Assembly: GCA_964058805.1 (NCBI GenBank)
Contig: CAXKVV010000303.1
Location: 1-35,803 of the forward strand
Direction: 5' to 3'
Source: Schoenoplectus triqueter
Lineage: Eukaryota; Streptophyta; Magnoliopsida; Poales; Cyperaceae
DNA length: 35,803 bases
Below, piece after piece: positions 7,926 to 19,471 of this stretch. Position numbers and translations under genes: made by a program. How positions within the stretch are numbered: the first letter of the stretch is position 1; each line of letters opens with the position of its first letter. Below the pieces are notes generated by a model. The model saw nothing but the letters and a program-made list of their open reading frames with translations, was not told the DNA's origin and made no database searches.

Positions 7926-10900
7926 TCATGTAACTCTCATGTCACAATTCTCTTCTAAAGTTGCGCGCTTCATCCTCTCAATCAAGAGTTCTACCATTTC
8001 TGTTCCCTGCATAGACGTGACAAGGTTGCATGAATTAGCTTACATTCAAACAAAATTATTGGAGTTATGTATGTATCTAGAGTTCAAACATTTTATTAAG
8101 CAAATATTGGTGGCAATGAAAAAAAACTAAAAATAAAATTTGATAGTTACCAATTGAATGGAAGGAGCAATTTTAATAGAGCCTCGGAGTAATACATCAA
8201 CTTGTCTAACAATGTGAAGAGGAATTGGTGCAATCAAATGAATCTTACCTCCCTCAATGTCTATGAATCTTACAATCCCTGAAACCATATAACAAACATG
8301 TATAAAATGTCTAATAAAATACAATTTGTGATAATTGAAAAAAAAATAGTGACAAAGGAAACAAACAACTAATTATAACTAATACTCCAGCCATTATGGA
8401 TCGAAAAATTTAAATCGGGTTGGATCGAATCGCATCATTAGTACTTAATTTTGCTATGCAAATGCTAACAATGTTTGCACTGGATTCATAGTGTTTGTGC
8501 AATTGATGTGTGCGTAAATAGTGTTTACCAGAGACGCAATTGTTGTTTGCGGCAACCGTGGTTCGATTTTACAATGTGGAACATCGATTTTCATGGTCTA
8601 AACATCTTTTTTAAGTAAACAATCATATCTAATTATGTTACTTTATTACTTGATTACTAAGAAATACAAAAGAAACCAACCAGGGAGTCATTTATTACCA
8701 AAAATGAAGTAATAAATGTGTAAACGTGTAAAATGTGTAAAAATGGAGAAAAGCTACCTAATCCAACACAGGAGGGGATGGAAATTGAAGTTGAAGATGA
8801 TTCAGCAGAACTTATTGCAAGGCCAACAATCATACCCATCAAGCTCCCACATGTCATATTAGTCGAGTCCTACAAGTGTGAAAATTTGATAAACTTAAAA
8901 GTAATAACAAAGGCTTCTAATTTAGATTATTTTTACTTGGGAGCAGAAATATTTACTCCACAATGAAGATAAGAAATGTTGATCTTGGAAAGAGAAAGTT
9001 CAAATGGTTGAAGGGATGATAGTTGTGATATAAACTCTGAAAATCTTGATATTTCGAGATCTCTCGGTAAGCATTGCCTGAAGTATGCAATGAACCTTAG
9101 TTCCCTCATTTGACGCGCATTGTTCCTGCTAGCAGTCCTAAAAATGCAACTCAAATATTTCTTAAAAATAGAAGAGAAGATCCCACATTATACGTGTTGA
9201 ACTTGGTTTGATGATTGCAAATACAGTGTTTGAACAAATCAACAAACTAGAATCAGAGGGCTTACATGCCTGGTATAGGTTTGCACAAAGCCTATGTCAA
9301 TTATCTCAGCACGAGATTTCTCACCACTGGCCAACCAAAATGCCCCATCTGGCACATTCTTGCGTGCTTTGGAGTGATACGACTTCACGACATGAGTCGG
9401 ATTCATGCAACTTATCATCTCCACCAACACATCTAAACCCAAACCTACAATTATCACATTGAATTTTAGAATTAATACGGGATAATTTGTACCAGTTCTG
9501 AAAATATCATTACATCTTTGAAAAGAAAAAAAAAGCAGAGCAGTTACGTTCTCATGCACTTCCCCATTTCTTCTGAATTTCAAATTGTTATTGTGCTTGT
9601 GTTCTTATAATTTTTCTTGTTAAGTTAAATGATGAAGGATGAACTAACAAAATTTTAAATTGAGAAAAAGAAAAGAAGTACCCTTAACCCATCCGGATGT
9701 ATTAACCACCAAGGGCACAAAACTTTTATGAGATGCATCAGCTTCATGGAGTTTGTAATACTCCTTAATGAAGTGGTTATATAATTCCTTTATATAATGC
9801 ACATATGCCTTTGGATCAGCATTGGAGCAAATATCACCAAAAAATAAGCATCTAGTGAAAGTTTATACCACAAAAGTTAATTTGTATATGAATGAAACAA
9901 AAAAAAAAACTATATTTTAAAAAAAAAGTACAAGGTGTTGGTTCATTACTTTTGGGGAGTCTTCAGGCAAAGAACAGTTAAATCTGTAATCCAAAACCCA
10001 AGAAATAAATAATGTAGTTTCTTAATTAATTGTTTAGCAATAGTACAGAATATTTTACAAAAAAAAAAGATAAAACACTAGAAAAAAGAATGATAATTTA
10101 TAAAATGAACCTGGAGTTCGTTCCTCTATGATATGAAGAGAAATACAGCCTGGTGCTGTGAACTCAGGCTGGCCCACATCAGTTTCCAAGTAACCAACTG
10201 TACGGTACCTGATTAAAAAAAAAGGATAGAACATGTTTATGCAAATTCAGATGGTTCTTTTCGTTGCTACATAATCCAAATCTACATCTCCTGCTCTTTT
10301 GTATTAAAAAAAATATCTAGGATTTGGTGAAGTTTAATTTCTTCCGAATGCATTTTGCAAAGACAAAAAAAAATAAAGAAAACTAATTAAACCTACTATG
10401 TTGAGAAATGTTGCCATAATTTTGCTGGATGACGGGTGCATACAAGCATCGTATTCTTCCTAAGATAAAATTAGCAAATGGAGCTTCTTTTATTTACAAG
10501 CTGGATAACGGCAGTCATATAATATATGCAACCATGATATCAGTTATTCACTTTTTTTTTCACCCAGTCTAACAGTTGGAAGTTTGACCCAAAATTATGA
10601 GGATTAAAAAAAATTTGTATATATTTTAGATACCGCTTCTTAAAGTTTAAATAGTTGAAATGAAATAATTATCTTAATTATACTATAAAATATTATAAAT
10701 TTATAGCAAATATACTAAATTTCTAAAACTTTAATTTGTTACATGTCTTATCCATTAAACAATTAAAAATGCGTTTAATTTTATAACTAAAAAATATATG
10801 TTTAAACATATATTCTATAAGAACCCGATATACCAATTACACTATAATTATCAAAAAAAAGGAAAAAAAACAGAGAGAAAATGAAAAATACCTCTTAAAC

Positions 10901-11127
10901 AGAGTGTCCAAAATAACACGGCCGAAAACGGATTTTCCTGTATTGCCGGGCCCACAGATGAAGACGATAGGAGGAGGACACGTGCAAGAATCATAGGCGA
11001 TTGTATCAGCCTTTTCCTTCCACGAGAAAGGGATGCTCAGTCCTTTGTACATGATCTCAACCGGAGGTGGCGTCACAGTGAGGTTTGACAAGCTCTCCGC
11101 CGTTGGATTTACCTCTTTGTTTGCCAT
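7926..11127 (-). CDS. NOL9: GRC3/NOL9-type polynucleotide 5'-hydroxyl kinase
   Basis: The family phosphorylates RNA 5'-OH ends during pre-rRNA (ITS2) processing and acts in the nucleolus. Nine exons in transcription order join in frame to 404 aa: 11127-10892, 10208-10111, 9983-9950, 9851-9682, 9444-9270, 9137-8957, 8869-8758, 8278-8151, 8006-7926. Exon 1 has the P-loop GPGNTGKS (residues 59-66). Exon 2 has YLETDVGQPEF (85-95), the family signature after the P-loop. Exon 4 has CLFFGDI and NTSGWVKG (173-180). Exon 5 has NPTHVVK, exon 6 MRELRFIAYFRQC, exon 7 GMIVGLA. All introns are GT-AG except intron 5, where only a GC donor (AG/GCATGT at 9269-9268) keeps frame. The last exon is short and unlike the usual basic C-terminus, so that end is least certain. 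The start is the only in-frame ATG near the domain and begins MANKEV. Confidence 0.9.
9138..9269 (-). other. Candidate GC-AG intron (intron 5 of the NOL9-like gene)
   Basis: A 132-bp intron with donor AG/GCATGT and acceptor TTTTTAG/GACTGC. The nearby GT donor (CAT/GTAAGC at 9266-9265) would put TAG two codons into exon 6. The GC donor joins AG+G to arginine and keeps the conserved RELRFIAYFRQC frame. GC-AG introns are a known minority class with donor consensus AG/GCAAGT. Confidence 0.65.
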
Positions 11128-12539
11128 GTTTTGTATCGCTCTCTTTTCACTTGTGACTTGTCTTCCCTTCAGCAGTTAAGCGGCGTCGTGCTTTTCTTTT
11201 AATTTGATTTTTGGTATTTTGTGTTGTAGATGGATTTGACAAGAAACGGAGGGGATGATATAGTGAAAATTTGGGGAATGTATATTTTAATATTTGAGAT
11301 AGGAGCTTACAACATTAAAAACGATGTATGGATGTTTTTTTTTTGGTGTGTGGGGGAATGTATGTAATAAATAGTTGAAGGCTTTAGCACCCGTTTTGAG
11401 GTTATTTGGGGCAACAATTGAGAACAAAAAAATGCACTACAGTTTCCTCTTTTCTTCTTTTTTTTTTTTTTGCATTTTCTGGGTGTTGCTTTTTTTCAAC
11501 TTTTGGAGGTTAGTAACCCCACTCCAGCCTTTGTCAGAAAAAGGTATGCATGTTACGATTGCAAAATAATTCAATATAATAGTTTTAATAATTACTATTA
11601 ATTATTATATAAAGGAATTATAATTTTGACAATTATAAAAATATGATTTAGAATTTTGAAATCCAACATTTGGGGTGTTATTCATACTTTAATTTAATGA
11701 GATTTTGACACGCGATCAAACAATGCATCAATACATTTTTCCATCTGTTTTCGTTTAAGTTGCTTTTGAATAGGATCTAACGGTTATTATTATAATGCAA
11801 ATATTTCTCGTTCCATGTCAAACATGCCATTATCGCTTCTTTATAGTTTGATGCACCAATCGTTTGAACATAAGGGTTTCAAAAATTAAATTACTAAATA
11901 ACAAAGTACTTCAGAATTGCAGCCATGTATAACGATTTGCATATAAGAATTATCAAATTAATGTTCAGTACAATCCATAACTCAGACTAAACTCGAGTTT
12001 GTCTTATTAACTAACAAGCTGGCTCATTAGTGACTCAGTTCATTAACAAGCGAGCAAAATTTAAATTTTATGTAATTTTATTATCATCAAATAGTTTATA
12101 TTGTCAAAATAATCCCTCCAAGTAATTTAGTCTTTAGATTAGCCAAATTAAAATTTCAAAAACAATTTCAGTAGAAAAAAGTTCTCAAACGTACTAAATA
12201 CTAATCTTCGGCCTAAATGAGACACCTTAAAAAACGTATTATTATAAACAAAATTTCAGATACATGATGCATCCATCATACATCCATGATCCATTAGTAC
12301 TGCAGCTATGAATTACAAATTGCTTCCATGGGCTCAGCCAATCACTGCGGAAATTGAGGCCCGCATTTTGAAACTTCAAAGTGGAATTCAGAGATAGCAC
12401 TAAAGACTAAAGAGTAGCACCAGCGCCACACAACTTCAACTTGTGCGCTCAATGGGATCAAAATTTACTGTTATTGTTATTCTGGGGGAATAAGAGAGTT
12501 GTATTATTTTATTTAAAATAAATAAATTAAATTAAATTA
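11128..12539. other. Upstream region of the NOL9-like gene and intergenic DNA
   Basis: The first 100-200 bp must hold the minus-strand promoter and 5' UTR of the kinase gene, but I see no clear TATA box. A T-rich tract lies at 11450-11472. The rest has no supported frame and ends in an ATTAA-rich stretch at 12515-12541. Confidence 0.4.
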
Positions 12540-14380
12540 AAACTTAGATTTATATATTCTATAATGCTAATTTTACACAACATATAAGTAAGATGTATTA
12601 GAGACTATTGTTTAATATTTTCAATATCTTTGATAACAAAACTATACATAATTTCGAGCGAATTAATATAATTACTCCTAACACTATGTATATTATAAGA
12701 TTGTCAAATTAACACTTCGATATGAATATCGTAGGACACTAATTTTTCATAAGACACAAGTAAGATACATTAGAAATTATTGTTTAAAACGGTTGTTTAA
12801 GATTTTTAACATTTATTATCTCATAATGACACATAATTTCATAAAAATTAATATAATTACTCATAATTATGTCTATTAGAAGATTATCCAATTAACACTT
12901 CGATATGAACATTCTATGACATGAATTTTTCATAAAAATAAGTAAGATGCATCAAAAATAACTGTTTAAACAAACTATTTGAGTTTTTTTTTAATTTTTG
13001 GCTGCATAACTACACATAATTTCGCGTAAATCAATATAATTACTTCTAATTATGCATATTATAAGATTATCCAATTAACACACCAATATGAATATCCTAT
13101 AACAGTAATTTTTCATAAAACATAAATAAGATACATTTAAAATTATTGTTTAAACAAATTATTTAATATTTTTAAAATTTATTACCTCATAACTACATAT
13201 AATTACGTAAAAATTAATATAATTACTCCTAATTGTACGTGTTAGAAGATTATCCAATTAATATTTTGATATAAATATTCTACGACACTAAATTTGCATA
13301 AAATATAAGTAAGATGCATTAAAAGACAGTAGTTTAAATTTGTTGATTGAGTTTTTCAAATTTTTTGGCGCATGACTACATATAGTTTCGTACAAATTAA
13401 TATAATTACTCTTAATTATGCCTATTAATATATTATCTATTTAAAACTTTGATATGAATATTTTATGACACTAATTTGGCACAAAACATAAGTAAGATGC
13501 ATAAAAATTGTTGTGTAAATAAATTGTTTGACTTTTTTAAAAAATTTGGCCCCATAAATACACATAATTTCATAAAAATTAATATAATTACTCCTAATTA
13601 TGCTTATTATAAGATTGTTCAATTAACACTTCGATGTGAATATTCTATGACGCTATTTTTTCCCCAAACATAAATAAAATGCATTAGAAACAGTTATTTA
13701 AAAAAGTAGTTTGAGTATTTCATCATTTTTGGCCCAGTAACTACACATAATTTAGTAAAAATTAATAGAATCACTTCTTATTATGTCTATTAAAAGATTA
13801 TCTACTTCAATATGAATATTCTACAACACTAATTCTGCACAAAACATAAGCTGGAGACTTTAAAAACAGCTGTTTAAACAAGTTTTTTTTTGCCCGCATA
13901 AATACACATAATTTCTTATAAAATAATATAATTAGTTCTAAGAATGTCTATTATAAGATTTTTCTGATTAAAACTTCGATATGAATATTCTACGATATTA
14001 ATTTTGCACAAAACATAAGTAAAATGCATTAAAAACAGCTGTTTAAACAAGTTATCTGAGTTTTTCAAAAATTTTGCCTGCATAACTACACATAATTTCT
14101 TATAAATTAATATAATTACTCCAAATATGTCTATTATAATATTTTTCAATTAGAATTTCGATATGAATATTCTATAACACTAATTTTACATAAAACATAA
14201 GTAAGACGCATTTAAAACTTTTGTTTAAATAAGTTATTTGATCTTTCCAACTTTTTTGGCTGCATAACCGCACATAATTTTTCGATATGAATATTTTACG
14301 ATACTAATTTTTCACAAAACATAAATAAGATGCATTATAAACTGCTATTTAAAAAATGGTATTTGAGTTTTCATTTTTTT
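12540..14380. repeat. Tandem satellite array, ~183-bp monomer, ~10.5 copies
   Basis: The motif GATATGAATATTCTA recurs with variation at about 12547, 12719, 12902, 13085, 13269, 13451, 13633, 13809, 13978, 14160 and 14284. Spacings are 172, 183, 183, 184, 182, 182, 176, 169, 182 and 124. Each monomer also has, in order, ACACTAATTTT.CA.AA, CATAAGTAAGATGCATTA, a TGTTTAAA stretch, a T-rich stretch, ACTACACATAATTTC and TTAATATAATTACTCCTAATTATG. Monomers differ by point changes and small deletions, so the array is not recent. The last copy is shortened and runs into a MITE. Frames at 13437-13673 and 13916-14149 are accidental. Confidence 0.92.
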
Positions 14381-14382
14381 TT

Positions 14383-14622
14383 ACTTGTAGATTGATAGTC
14401 TATGAAATTTCATGTAATTTTATTAATATTTAGTAGTCCATTGAAGATGATCAAATTTAATGGTCTTTCACTAATATTTACAATGATTTCAAATTAACAG
14501 CCTTTGATGGATTATCAAACGTTAATGAAATTATATAAAATTTGATGAGTTATTAATCTATATTTAAAAAAATACATCTAATTTTTTTTCATTTTAAAAA
14601 TTTTGTATATTTTTTAGATAGA
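14383..14622. mobile_element. Foldback MITE, same family, copy 2 (left end missing)
   Basis: TGTAGATTGATAGTC then AAATTTCATGTAATTTTATT on the left mirrors AATGAAATTATATAAAATTT on the right, with CCTTTGATGGATTATCAAA as in copy 1. The left outer arm is absent: the copy starts where the satellite array stops. The right arm continues to about 14622 (TGTATATTTTTTAGATAG). Confidence 0.6.
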
Positions 14623-15725
14623 ATAAGTTGGTTCTTTTATTCTTCAAAACTAACAACAGATTTTGATTCACCAAAATGAGAGTCAGTCAAAATCAGATGC
14701 TCCACTGATCAAATTCAAATTTATTTGAAGGTATTATTAATTGATGGCAGAAACCAGCGACCAACATTTTTATTTTCAGAAAAAAAAAATTCGGCCGACT
14801 CTACATTGAGTGGTTTTATTTTTGAAATTCGATACGGTCCTTTGACCAATCGAGACCGAAATAAAATTCAATCCATTTTTTTTTCTCCTTTTTTTCTGTT
14901 GAGCATAACAGATAATCCCATAGAAAGAACGGCCGAATTTTTTTTGTGCTCTTCAGTCTGAATTATAGTTAACTTAATAATTATGATTTTAATTGTTAAA
15001 ATATTGAAAATTCATATTTTAATGAATATCTAATAATTAATCCAAATTTTCAAGAATATCTTTTAGTCAAACGAGTTCGTACTATTTTATTGATTTCGAG
15101 ATTACGCGATTTCATGGCTCTTCATCTCCATTTTTTTTCAAATTGATTAATTACTTTAAATAATTATGATTTGAATCATTCTAAAAAATAAATATAATTT
15201 TAACAATTTACAGATATGAGAAACTGCCAATGAAGGATTTCCAGATAATTTGGATGAAAAAGGTACAATAATCTTGACAAATCGAAAGAACAAATGAAAA
15301 ATGAAATTCAAGTTTCAGATGGCATAATTTTTGAAAGGAGACTTCCGTAAAAATGCACAATCACATTTTAGAGAGAACACAAAATGATCTACATGTGGTT
15401 ATCGGGCAAAACAGGTAACTTGCACTTTTAGCACAAAAAATCGCCTCTAAGCCTCCTAATTTGAGGATTTTGTGTTTTCCGATATCTAAATATTTATTTA
15501 AAAGTACTTTGTATATTTTCTATTAAACAAAGACCTTAAAACTAAAGTTGGTTAATTTTATATAAATAGTATATAAAATTGGTATTGAATTATGCATAGA
15601 AATAAAATTGTTAATTTCAATACAATCGTTACTTTAATTAATCAGTTTGGAAAAAATCAGAGCCAAAGGGCCTCCAAATCAATAAAACCAAAATTATAGG
15701 GTAGGAGTGTGAGACAGGGCTGCAC
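14623..15725. other. Intergenic, nothing firm
   Basis: A 78-codon plus frame (14725-14961) lacks any domain or context that I can recognise. Otherwise A/T-rich unique-looking DNA. Confidence 0.4.
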
Positions 15726-16024
15726 TAGAGATGGCAGAATTCGACCCGATTCGAAAAACTCGTTTGACCCATCCGGATCCGAATCCGACCCGATCTAATT
15801 TTTGTAAAAAAGTCAAATTGATCCAATTCGAACTGAACCCGACCTGAGATCAAATGACCTTCAATTAAATCAAAATCTATCAAAGATCTGAAAAAACACA
15901 ACATGTAAATTGACCCGTCCCTGACCCGATCCGGCCCGATCCAGTTTCTTCTAAAAGATTAAACTGATCTGACCCGTCCGATCCAAACCCGAACCTAACC
16001 CAACCTGATCGATTACCACCTCTA
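15726..16024. mobile_element. Short GACCCG-rich MITE, probably hAT-like
   Basis: Ends are TAGAGATGGCA (left) and the reverse complement of the right end, TAGAGGTGGTA. Repeated ACCCGA/ATCCGA blocks lie inside. TGCAC is present on both sides (15721-15725 and 16025-16029), a possible short target duplication. The 299-bp length, the TAGRG.TGGYA ends and the CCCGAT-rich interior fit a common plant MITE type. The 5-bp duplication is shorter than the 8 bp normal for hAT, so the class is tentative. Confidence 0.55.
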
Positions 16025-18285
16025 TGCACTACCAACAATATCATGCAGCTTCTAACCCTTGTTGTTTTTCACAATCAACCGTCAAATTCTCAAAAAAAAA
16101 TAAAAATAAAGCGAATCTGAAAGCAACGATAATTTTGATGTAATACTCGAATATGAAATAATTTGCTTTCTAAGCCTTGGAACTTATCAAAATCAAGCAA
16201 AAAAAATTTCACCAATCATTTGAATCAGTCTTTCTCTTCATACTAATATCCAGATGAGATCATATGACCTCACCAAATTTATTAACCAAGATTTTCAAAA
16301 TTCGAAATTCATGCGTTCTTTATTTTAGAAAGATTTTGCCTTTTTTTACTTTATAAACAGTGTGGATCGCACCAAAAATCACATAATAAGTTGACTTATG
16401 AAAAATGAAACTTGTGGTAGAAAATTTGTAAGTTTATGAATATATTGTGATATTTTAAGTTTGTTTTGACGAAGCAGACTAGTATATGTATATCATTAGA
16501 TTTTTATAAATAAATTTTAGTGATATATCTTCCGAGTCCTCTGTACCGACTTATGACAAATTGGTTACTGAATTTTTAATTGTGCCAAACACCATTCCGA
16601 AGTATGCTACTCATGACAAATGACTCATCAACTATTAATTCTATCTAATTCTCAAATGTAAAAGATAATAACTATTTATATATTTATGTATGTAAAATTT
16701 CTATATCTTTTAACGCAAAAAGAATGAAAAAGAATATTTACAACTATATAGAAAATTCAATGGAACTTTCTTTTTTTAAAATATAGGGAGATGTCTGAGA
16801 CTCGGTGACAATATAGAACGTTTTTTATATTATTTTATATACAATTTTGTACGTTCAAAAAGAATAATAGAAAATCTCTTGCTATGTTGTACGGGTACCT
16901 ATGTACGTGGCAATACAATAATTTTGAAAATTTAAAATATGAGTGACTATATAAAATCTAAAAAAAAAGATACCTTTAAATTTTAAATTGCTGCAAACAT
17001 TCTATATTCATAGTATTCAAAAATTAGAAGGCAAATGCTCAAATACACATCAGTCGAGTGTTCAATTGTCATCTAGCGAGTAAAAAGTCTCAAGCCTGAA
17101 TACCGCTCAAAATGTTTTCAGCAAAAAAATCTAGTTGGATTAAATTTTATATTTTTAAAAAAAATTATTATTTTTTTAAATATTTAGAAAAATACTTAAT
17201 TTAATTATTATGAGCCATTCAAAAAAAGTGATTTTCTAAATATCTAAAAAATATAAAAAAATTGGTCCCAACTAGATTTTCATATGCAAATCATTTTAAA
17301 TAGTTTGGATTGGCCATTTAGGCTTTGAGAAAGAAAAAATAATCCACTACAAGAGAGCGATCTGTGCTATGCATAGTACCATAATCCAAAATTTATTTTT
17401 TTGATTTTTTTTTTACAAAATCAGTTGATTTAATTATTATGGGCTGTTAAAAAAAGTGATTTTCTAATTAAAAATTCTAAAAAAATAAACATCTTTTAGG
17501 TGGCTAAAATATTAAAAAAATATATATAGTGAGACAATTCAAACAAATATATTAAATATTGAGATAAAAAAGCAAAGAGCATATTTAATAACAAAAATAG
17601 AAGCTGTACTTTATTTTTTTATTTGATGAAAGCCCATAAAAAAAATTTGTTTTAACTTAGCCTACAATTCGTGGACTTCTTTAGAAGGTGGAAGACTTTT
17701 CTTTTGTTTGTTTGAGAGAAAGAAGGGGAAAAACTTAAATGCAATAAAATTATAAAACGTGCTGTCCGGTTTTGCGGAAGTATAGTCCCACAATAGAAAA
17801 AACCGAATGGCCCTTTTCTTTTCTTTGTTTTCATGGGCCAGCAGTGTAATAAGATCTTTTCCGGATTAATGCAAGAGAAAAGTGTTCTTCTTTCTTAAAA
17901 GCTAACTTTAGTGTTCGTTTTGTGACATAGAGCCGCCATAGAAGGCACTTCAGCGCAGAGAAGACAGAGGAAGAGGCATGAAGGAATCGGAGAATTAAAT
18001 TTACAGATTTGGTGGTTTCTCCACGGAATTTTTGGTGATATTTATATTTCCTCTAATAATCTGTTCTTTTCTGAATATACTATTGTCGTGGGTTTGTTCA
18101 ACCAACATCCACCTTTGTTTGGAGGCAATTGACCGTATTATAATTTTCATTTTAGATTTATAACTCTTTTTTATTGCTCAATCATAATTCGTAACAAAAT
18201 CTGCAGATAATCGTTGATGACTAAAGAATCTGAATGCATCATCAACATAATTTTGTATAGTTTTGATTTATACAGAGACGGAGCC
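16025..18285. other. Intergenic A/T-rich DNA with one direct repeat
   Basis: No gene that I can support. A segment containing TTTAATTATTATGRGC and AAAAAAAGTGATTTTCTAA occurs at about 17195-17260 and again at 17427-17490, in direct orientation about 233 bp apart; this may be a duplicated element end. Confidence 0.4.
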
Positions 18286-18722
18286 TGTAGCACTCTCAAG
18301 GTTTTGGGAGTGCAATTGCAAGTAATTGAATTTGAATTGAGCAAGAATTGAATATAATGGCAATTCGCCAATGGCGGAACAAGAATAACAACTGAAATTG
18401 AGAGTTCTCTTATTGATTTTTCTATATGTTAAAATATACATCAGTTGCCGGCGATGCAATTGTAAAAATAATTACAATTTAATTCAGTAATTATTCTAAT
18501 CTCAGGTCGAGTTTTTAATCTAAATCGCCGTTGAACTGTTTACCCGCTGGAGCCAACGATCGAAACGGTCAGAATATTTAAATGGTGGGTCCGTTTTGTC
18601 AGTGGTTCTAATTCTTTTAATTTCTGACCGCGCTGGCTATCCGTGTCCCTTTCCATTGTATTAATCTCTGACTATTTCTTTCTTTATCTTCTCAGTCTCG
18701 TGAATACACACAGGAGCTAACA
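18286..18722 (-). mobile_element. 3' LTR of a Ty3/gypsy element
   Basis: On the minus strand the LTR starts TGTTAGCTCC directly after a purine-rich primer tract (GAGGAGAGGGGAG, 18723-18735). It ends GTGCTACA at 18286, giving TG...CA termini with imperfect TGTTAGC/GCTACA inversion. Length is 437 bp. Only this LTR is present and the 5' LTR is absent, so no age estimate is possible. Confidence 0.6.
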
Positions 18723-19190
18723 CTCCCCTCTCCTCGAAATTATTCTTGTCCTCAAAAATGGCAGTAAGATAGGTTGAACGTATAGTCTTGTAATCTTCCA
18801 AGAAGCATCATCTTCAGTCAAATTGGACCATTTAACAAGGATTTGAGGAACAGCTTCATTATTCTGCTTATGTTGACCGTCTGAATTGAGAAGCAGAAGT
18901 GATGGAGAAACTAGATGATCACTCTTGATATGTCGTTTGAGCTGTGAGACGTGCAGGACTGGGTGAATTTGTGGAACCTTGAAGAAGTTGCAGGAGGTAC
19001 GCGACGGTACCGATACGGTCCTCGACCTCGAAAGGTCCATAAAAGCGAGGACCCAGCTTGTGATTATGCCTTTTAGATACAAATAGTTGACAATAAGGTT
19101 GCAATTTGATATAAACTCAATCACCCACGTCAAATTTTCATTTTGTTCGATTGGTGTCAGCGAATTTCTTGATACGCTCCCAAGATTGGA
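18717..19190 (-). pseudogene. Ty3/gypsy polyprotein C-terminus, broken
   Basis: This is the end of a chromovirus-like pol: the region after the integrase core plus a chromodomain-like tail. Recognisable pieces are KLGPRFYGPFEVEDRIG, HPVLHVSQLKRHI and VPQILVKWSNLTEDDASW. The stop codon TAG falls inside the LTR, as is normal for such elements. Two in-frame stops lie near 19115-19135, and an extra base at about 18968-18970 shifts frame between the SH3-like part and the HPVLHVSQL part. The sequence upstream (beyond 19190) has been replaced by a GATCCG-rich repeat, so reverse transcriptase and most of integrase are lost. Dead element. Confidence 0.85.
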
Positions 19191-19471
19191 TCGGATCGGA
19201 TTCGGGACAATTCCATGATTAATTATATTTTTTGAAGTAATTTTATGATTTAGTATTAAATAAAACTTAAATATATATTAATTATATACTAATTAAGATT
19301 AATTATAAATTAATCAATACTTAATTATTTTACACGGATCAGATCTGGTATGGATCAAGATTTTATGACCCGAATTTAATCAGATCAGATTCTGATAGGA
19401 TAAAAAAATAATAAAATAATGTGATCCGATCCGAACCCGAACCAGACCCGACTCGATCCATTGACACCCTA
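19188..19471. mobile_element. GATCCG/CCCGAC-rich MITE remnant
   Basis: The right end, read on the minus strand, is TAGGGTGTCAATGGATCG followed by AGTCGGGTCTGG, typical of hAT-like MITEs with TAGGGTGTCAAT ends. The left side begins directly as GGATCGGATCGGATTCGGG inside the gypsy fragment, without the expected TAGGGTGTCAAT end. It seems left-truncated. Confidence 0.5.

Noticed and set aside
9265..9269. CAT/GTAAGC as the donor of NOL9 intron 5
   Set aside because: It has the better consensus but gives GAC TGC TAG at the start of exon 6, breaking the conserved frame; kept only as a possible alternative isoform.
9208..9462. 84-codon plus-strand frame
   Set aside because: Antisense shadow of the conserved NOL9 exon 5; the same holds for frames at 7939-8130 and 8733-8966.
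12540..14380. CRISPR-like array
   Set aside because: Monomers are about 183 bp, head to tail, with no short repeat/unique spacer pattern, and the genome is a plant.
18171..18459. Minus-strand frames of 63-66 codons
   Set aside because: They fall in the gypsy LTR and its flank and show no coding features.
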